In this document: in pieces, positions 57,363 to 64,000 of the stretch
Position numbering within the stretch: the stretch's first letter is position 1
How the letters are laid out: every line of letters begins with the position of its first letter
Made by a program: the position numbers and the translations under genes
Assembly (NCBI RefSeq): GCF_018143015.1
Contig: NC_054741.1
Coordinates: forward strand, 44,852,092 to 44,916,091
Length of the DNA stretch: 64,000 nucleotides
Reading direction: 5' to 3'
DNA from: Lytechinus variegatus
Lineage: Eukaryota > Echinodermata > Echinoidea > Temnopleuroida > Toxopneustidae
The notes under the pieces: generated by a model
Databases searched by the model: none
Seen by the model: the letters and a program-made list of their open reading frames with translations, nothing else
What the model was told of the DNA's origin: nothing

Positions 57363-58136
57363 CCTTGTTTCCATTATCTTGTGATTATTTGTTTACATTT
57401 TGTTTTTAAACTTTCATTCCCATTAGAAAATGGCTGTGTGTATCTTACTCAACCACATGCAGATTAAACACCATGTCCAGATTATACACTTACCAGGACA
57501 TCCCTCGGGGATCTGTGTCTGGTTGTGTTATTTCCAGTCATTTAAAATTTTGATTTGAACTTCCTGTAGCTTTTTTGATATCAAGCCAAGCACTTGAACA
57601 TGCCTTTGCATTACGTCAAACCCTCGTTGCAGAATTCGCCGCCGCAGATAATCAGTCAGTCGGCAAGCCCCTGTGTTAATGAGCAAATGAGCAAGATTTA
57701 TTCAAGTCCTCTTGTGGCTGAATTCATGTCCCTGCAAAATCTCGTGAATTGTGAGACTTTCTTTCTCAAAGAATTTTACCACTTTCTCCTTGAGTAATAT
57801 TGATTATTTTTGTACCATGGGCAAGAGTAAATGTTACTCTTTTATATTGGTCATTTCTTTTGAATGAAATATTTTGATAAATAAGTGAATTTTTTACCTG
57901 AAAAGATGCATCAAACAGAATTTTCTTCCTCTGTTTTCACTTGCAAACTGTGCAACATTTTGCGTTTTAGGTGAAATATACTGTGGGTTCCAACAGATCA
58001 TATCTGAAGACAGCGATTACATTTTAATGTCATTTATTTGGGTAACACTAACATCAACACCGAGTTACAGTACATTCGTTCCAGTAGTGTGTCATTGAAT
58101 ATACAAATCATAAAGGAAAATATCTCCAGATATTAC
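57363..58136. other. Mostly unassigned, with an inverted relative of the 19 kb TIR element
   Basis: 57,700-57,965 resembles the reverse complement of 19,455-19,690: AAATCTCGTGAATTGTGAGA and TTACTCTTTTATATTGGTCA are shared in order. The rest shows no gene or bounded element. Confidence 0.5.
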
Positions 58137-58290
58137 TGTTACGATATCAGTATGGATATCTGAGCACTTCATACACCTCCCGCAACATGGATGCCATGCC
58201 TGTTGATGGACCTGCCTAGCTGGCCTGTATAATAAACCTGTATATAAGTTCACTACCAAAGTCTCCACCAGAGTCCTTTGTATTGGATCA
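58137..58290 (+). repeat. 5' LTR of the Gypsy element
   Basis: 154-bp direct repeat matching 61,736-61,889. It contains AATAAA-like and TATATAAG signals near its 3' third. The ATTAC target copy lies at 58,132-58,136. Confidence 0.9.
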
Positions 58291-61200
58291 TGGTGGCAGC
58301 TGAAACCAGTGATCGACTTTGAAATGACAAGGATCAAGTAACCAGCTACTGTAGTGTTGGGAAGTAACCTGCATGTCTTTTTACTGAAATTCGCATGCTT
58401 CATAACTTACTAACCCAACGGGCGCCCGCTAGGCCGCTCGCCCCGGCTATCGTAGGGCTATCCTAGGGTTGTTAGGTTGCACTGACCTTGGAATTATCAC
58501 AATTCACTCAATGCACAACAAAACACCTACAACCAATCCTAATCCTAAACAAACACCTATCACAAGTGTAAGGGATCTCACACAAGCATATCCGAATCAG
58601 TTTGACGCTATTGGTAGTTTCCGGGGGAAGGCAATGCTTCATGTCAAGGATGATGCGAAACCTACCATAGAGTGCAGCGTACACTTGAAAGACAAAATCA
58701 AGGCGGAACTGGACAATATGGAGCAGCAAGGAGTCATCAGAAAAATTGAGTACCACACCGATCGGTGCAGCTCCATGACCACTGTTGTGATGAAAGATGG
58801 ATCCATCAGGATTGTCTTGACCCCAGGAGGTTAAATGATGCCTTGAAGAGATGCCCGCACAAGGTACCAACCTTGGAAGAGGTCCAACCTGTCTTCGCAG
58901 GAGCCCAGTACTTCTCTAAGTTAGACGTGAAGGCTGGTTACGGGTCGGTTCACCTATCAGAGGAGTGCAAGGATCTCTCCACATTCCGTACACCATTTGG
59001 AAGGTACTGCTTCCAAAGACTACCATTTGGGTTATGTACTAGTCAGGATATCTTTCAGCATCATATGGATAGGATTGTCCAAAATGTGCCAGGCTGCATA
59101 TGCATCGCAGATGACATAGAGATCGTAGGAAGAACAGAGGAGGAACACGATAGGAATCTCTACTTACTCATGGAGACAGCAAAGCAAGAAGGCTTAGTGT
59201 TCAACAGCTCCAAGTATTCTATCAAGAAGGAAGCCATCAACTTCTTTGGTTCAAAGTACACTAGATCAGGTATCTACCCAGATCCAAGCAAGGTAGAAGC
59301 TATCACATCAATGCCATCACCCAAGGACAAAGAAGATGTTCAGAGATGCCTAGGATTATTCACATACCTAGCAGCATACATTCGTAACTTCTCAGAGAAG
59401 TCTGCGCCACTTCGAGAACTTCTATACAAGGAAGTACCATTCATCTGGGACGATGATCATGAACATTCCTTGAACAGCCTGAAAAGTGCAGTATCATCAG
59501 GTGCATGTCTACAATTCTATGACCCAAAGAAAGAGACAACTCTTGAAGTAGATGCATCGATGAAAGGGCTAGGAGCATGCCTGCTCCAGCAAGGCAAACC
59601 AGTTGCATTTGCATCCAAAAGTCTTTCCACTGCACAGTCCAACTATTCCAACATAGAGAGGGAAACCTTAGCCCTAGTGTTTGGTATCAACCGCTTCCAT
59701 ACATATCTGTTCGGGAAGGAATTCACAGTCATCACAGATCACAGACCATTGGAAATGATATGGAAGAAACCTCTTAGAAGTGCACCACCACGTCTACAGA
59801 GATTGCTTATCAAAGTCCAAGGATACCGATGTCAAGTCAAGTATCGACTAGGAAAAGACATGATTCTTTCCGATACCTTGAGCCGACTTCCTAATCCCAA
59901 GGAAGCATGTGATGTTCCGCTAGATCTCAGAGTGGAATCCATCTGCTCTGAAGCCGAAGATTCGCAACAGATTGACTTGATATACTTCGGACAACACAAG
60001 AGAACAGAGCTTCAGAGAGAAACGGCTAATGATCCTGTTCTCAGATCACTGTGGCAAATAGTCACTCAGGGATGGCCTGAGACCATCCAAGAATTGCCGA
60101 CATCCCTTCGTCAATTTTGGTCTTACAGAGATGAAATCGGAGTATCACACGGAGTACTCTTCAAGGGAAGTCAAGTCATCATACCGAAGACACTAAGGAA
60201 TGACATCCTTAGACAGCTTCATCTAGGATACATGGGAATCGAAAGCACGAGACGACTTGCTCGTGAGACAGTGTTCTGGCCAAACATCAACAAGGACATT
60301 GATCAGTTGATAAAGCAGTGTGAAACATGCCAGAAACACCAAGCAAGACAGCAGAAAGAGCCACTGCATCCCCATGATGTACCACCAGCACCATGGACCA
60401 GACTGGGAACCGATTTGTTCATGCTTTATAGACAAGAGTATCTACTCGTTACTGATTACTATTCCAAGTATCCAATCATTGCTAAGCTAACCGATACATC
60501 CAGTGCAGCTATAGCAAGAGAGATGACGGGAATCTTCAGTTTGTTCGGTCCACCAGAAGAGATTGTGTCCGACAACGGTCCACAATTTGTCGGGAAACCA
60601 TTCCAAGACATGGGCAAGAAGTGGAATGTCAAGCACATCACTTCTTCACCACACTATCCAAGATCCAACGGATTAGCTGATAGAATGGTTCGTACAATCA
60701 AGAATCTGTTGACGAAGTGTTCTCAAACTAGCCAAGACAGTCAACTAGCCATGATGCACCTGAGAGCAACACCAGTTGACAATAACTTGAGATCACCAGC
60801 AGAGATGTTGTTTGGAAGACCCATCCGAACCACATTGCCAAGTCACTATCTTTCGAGAGATTCTGCTGCCACCGAGTTTCTCTTGAATAAGCAAGACAAA
60901 ATGAAGGAAGTGCATGATCGACATGCAAGTTCTGATCTGCCACCACTGCATGTAGGACAGCCAGTGAGAGTTCTGCATCCAAGGGACAACACTTGGATAC
61001 CAGCCAAGTATCCAAGGTCTGTGAAGAACCTCGATCCTATGAAGTTTCAATGCCTAACGGAGGTATCTTGAGGAGAAATAGATCTCACTTGAGGGAAGTT
61101 CCATCCACCAACCCAACTCCGAAGCATGTGAGGTTCGACGAAGACCACTCCACAGAAACTCAACCAGAGGAAGACAACGTCCAACAAACACCAATGTCCA

Positions 61201-61735
61201 ACTCTAACGCTAATCAATCTCAAGAGACACACATACTACGAGATCTGGATGCACTATTCGCAAACCAGAGAGATTCATGTTTGAAGATTGAACATTATGA
61301 ACACTCTAAACTCTCAAACAAAGAAGAGAAAGAGAAGAAAGAAGAACAACACTGAAGACATTAGTGTAGTTTAAAAGTTTATTATATGCATGTATAATCA
61401 TTGTACATTATATTTGGTATGTCAAGATAGTGTTTACGAAATTATCAAAAGACACTATAACCCAAAAATTATTGTTTGGAAATATTGATTTCAGGATCAA
61501 TCTGGTTATCCAAATTATTTTCAGTTTTTTTCACAAGATTGAAGTTATGTAAAATTGAAGATGCATACAGTTTATCACAAATTGATATTATTCTCACAAA
61601 CCAAACAATTTCTATATTGTTATCTGATAAATCATAACTAAGCCAAATTACCAAAATTTGCAGACTACCAAAATTATTGTTTGAAAACAATATCATTGAA
61701 ATTTGATATTCTCAATCTCATCAGAAGAAGGGGGA

Positions 61736-61889
61736 TGTTACGATATCAGTATGGATATCTAAGCACTTCATACACCTCCCGCAACATGGATACCATGCCT
61801 GTTGATGGACCTGCCTAGCTGGCCTGTATAATAAACCTGTATATAAGTTCACTACCAAAGTCTCCACCAGAGTCTGTTGTATTGAATCA
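61736..61889 (+). repeat. 3' LTR of the Gypsy element
   Basis: 154-bp direct repeat matching 58,137-58,290, preceded by the purine tract AGAAGAAGGGGGA-like and followed by ATTAC at 61,890-61,894. Confidence 0.9.
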
Positions 61890-61894
61890 ATTAC

Positions 61895-62720
61895 ATCCCC
61901 CTTTTTTTTTTTAAATAAAAGTGAGATAACCTTTCTTATTTTCACATACCCTTGTTTGCACCATTAGACAATTAAACATCCATATAAATTGACTTTTACC
62001 ATATCATTACTATAGTTGTAATAAAACTAAACAGCTGAACAGACATCTTTGTGTAATTTGCATAACTGACCTCACATTAATAACATCCTGTATAATAAGC
62101 AACTGGTTTTATACACTTCGATTATCATAATTCACTCAATCCATACTAACTTGTGTTAAATGGTTCAAACACTGTTTTCTTTATTACTTTACTGCAAAGA
62201 TTGGATATTCTGAGTGTGCACTGGTTAAAGATTTTTTTTTTGTACCTTCAGTATTCAAAAACTGAACAATAACATAACATGTCATGCTTTCCACATGGTT
62301 ATTCTAGTAACATCAAAGTATCAAAAAACTGGAACACATACATGTACAACATGTGTCTTTTAGTTGAAAAACCACAACTTCATCAATTCTTCACACCTGT
62401 CTAATTTTTGGCAACTATTTAAAAGGAATGCATACACATAACACTCTGACTGAGAAGTACTTATTCTCTATTTATGAAAGAAAAAACAACATATTCACAA
62501 TTGAGGATGGTCACTTTCATTTCAGTGTACACAAAGACATTTACAAAAAAAGAATGTATAACGTGTAACATTTTAAATGTTATTACACGTATTCCACATT
62601 TTGCAACTTAACACTGCATTTTGAATCACATATAGTGTACGTGAACATAGTAATATCAAAGAACATTTGAACATGAATAAAAAAAACAAATCAACATCAC
62701 TGTGTATCGAACATGCAAAT
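61895..62720. other. Unassigned stretch between two Gypsy elements
   Basis: AT-rich. It should contain the 3' untranslated region and LTR of the minus-strand Gypsy element that ends at 62,721, but I could not set the LTR borders because its other LTR is outside the window. Confidence 0.4.
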
Positions 62721-64000
62721 TTACAGGATGAACCTGTCTGGGGGTCTGATTAATCTTCCAGACCTTGTCATGTGCTGGTTTTTGTTCTGTACAACTTTGT
62801 GATCACGTGGTCTAGTATCACGTGACTGCTGTTCATGTGTCTGTTCGCGTTGCTGCGTTTCAGGAGTGCTAGCGTAGTGGGGTGTTTCATCAAAGGTTAT
62901 GCGTTTCTTAGCTGGCTCAAGATCGCGAATTTGTTGTCGATTGCAACGTAGCTCGCGACCATTCGGGGTAACGACTTTGTATGAACGAGGCTCATCACAA
63001 CACTCTTTAACTTGTCCCGGAATCCACAAATGCGTGAGTGCATCTTGGACCATAACGTGTTGTGAGGGTCTCAACGGCTGCAGATTGTGTGCAGATCGAT
63101 CGTGATATGCTTTCTATTGATCTTGTCGCTGTTGTAGACGCTGGTAATTTTGCTCCTTGCGCGACGATGTGTTGTGTATAACTAGGGGCAGGTTGCTTTT
63201 GAACTTCCTATCACAAAGAAGCTCTGCTGGACTAGACAATTCGCTGTCGATTGGCGTTGTGCGCAAACAGAGAAGGGCCATGTTGATTTTCTGCTTGCAC
63301 GATGTCGCTTTCGCTAATGTATGCTTAATGGTCTGTATCGCTCGCTCAACGAATCCATTCGACTGAGGAAAGTGTGGCGATGATGTGACGTGCGTGAAAT
63401 TCCAGTTGCTAGCGAATTCCTTGAACGCTGAGGAGGCGAAATGCGGACCATTGTGGCTTACAACCTTCTCGGGTATGCCATGCTCAGAGAAGATTTGTTG
63501 CGTAGCTTCAATGACAGCTTTGCTAGTACACTCGATGGGCATTCTGCGAACTAATGGAAACTTTGAGTAGTAATCTGCTATGATCAGGTATTCGCGACCT
63601 TCCAAATGGAACAGATCTGTGCCTAAAATCTGCCAAGGTCGAGTTGGAAGCTCGTGAGGGAGTAGCTCCTCCTTAGGCTGTGATCTCTGGTGCTTTTGGC
63701 ATGTCGCGCACTGGCTTACGACACTCTCGATATCGCGATTGATATTCAACCAATACACACAATTGCGTGCACGTAGCTTCATTTTCGTAGAACCCTGATG
63801 GCCTTCATGCAACTTTCCTAACACATTCTCATGCATTGACTTTGGCACTACAACAGGGGGACCTTTCATGATGACTCCATCGACCAATACGGTCTGAGCT
63901 GAGCTGGAAGGTCCTTCATACGCTCTGGCCATCCTTGGCCTATGATACATTTCAACTGCGATAGTGTTGAATCCGCGTCAGTTTCTCGCTTAACATCTGC
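62721..64000 (-). mobile_element. Second Ty3/Gypsy element, 3' part of pol
   Basis: The minus strand encodes an integrase: KLHEGHQG and CATCQKHQRSQP (HHCC zinc region), LGTDLFHLEGREYLIIADYY, then HGIPEKVVSHNGPHF, and a C-terminal tail (DEPRSYKVVTPNGRELR). That tail resembles the matching part of the first Gypsy element (EEPRSYEVSMPNGG), so the two are in the same clade. It continues past the right window edge. It looks broken but only lightly in the part seen. Confidence 0.85.

Larger units (their letters stand above)
58137..61889 (+). mobile_element. Ty3/Gypsy LTR element
   Basis: Two 154-bp LTRs (58,137-58,290 and 61,736-61,889) start TGTTACGATATCAG and end near TATTGRATCA. They differ at about five positions, so they are about 97% identical. 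ATTAC flanks both outer ends as a 5-bp target duplication, and a purine tract precedes the 3' LTR. Recognisable parts, in order: the start of RT from about 58,600, the RT core, RNase H (TLEVDASMKGLGA), an HHCC zinc region and the integrase core (SDNGPQF). No gag was recognised. The element is broken in a few places and young compared with the other fossils here. Pol order RT-RNase H-integrase defines Ty3/Gypsy. Confidence 0.9.

Overview
The window looks like animal nuclear DNA from a marine deuterostome, most likely a sea urchin or another echinoderm. That is inferred from the mix of repeats: DIRS elements, a TU-like foldback element, PIF/Harbinger, Tc1, tRNA-derived SINEs, and several families of AGGTCA-rich interspersed repeats. 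Only one host gene is recognisable: six plus-strand exons of a membrane-bound adenylyl cyclase at 9,106-27,838. They cover transmembrane segments 7-12, the glycosylated extracellular loop, and the start of the C2 catalytic domain. The rest of C2 is not in the window, and the preceding C1 half lies upstream of it.

Layout. 1-9,063: minus-strand fragments of a DIRS retroelement (tyrosine recombinase at 1-512, RT/RNase H at 7,061-8,125). They are separated by a 5.2 kb foldback element (515-5,710) and a dead Tc1-type transposase gene. A DIRS terminal repeat ends 42 bp before the first cyclase exon. 9,106-29,280: the cyclase exons, with introns almost filled by repeats. Three or four interspersed families (called A, B, C and D here) carry short internal tandem units and hairpin ends, and are inserted into one another. 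There is also a GC-ended MITE family with 8-bp target duplications, a 1.06 kb TIR element holding a second MITE, SINEs, and a 110-nt perfect-looking hairpin. A 66-bp in-frame exon-like segment at 29,215-29,280 may also belong to the gene.

29,534-54,316: a single PIF/Harbinger insertion appears to frame this whole block (17-bp terminal repeats, ATT on both sides). Its transposase and a convergent accessory gene are decayed. Later elements have swollen it to about 25 kb: SINEs, a hAT-like MITE, two related reduced DIRS elements (34,318-40,453 and 45,654-51,446), a Tc1 relic invaded by a TTAA-flanked element, a TTAA MITE, and a LINE fragment. 54,686-57,362: another copy of the A/B/C composite repeat. 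58,137-61,889: a Ty3/Gypsy element with 154-bp LTRs about 97% identical and a 5-bp target duplication. 62,721-64,000: the 3' end of a related Gypsy pol on the minus strand, running off the window.

The window is therefore one conserved signalling gene in a densely nested repeat landscape. No bacterial-type systems, CRISPR arrays, rRNA genes or free-standing tRNA genes were seen. All family calls come from reading motifs by eye; no database search was possible.
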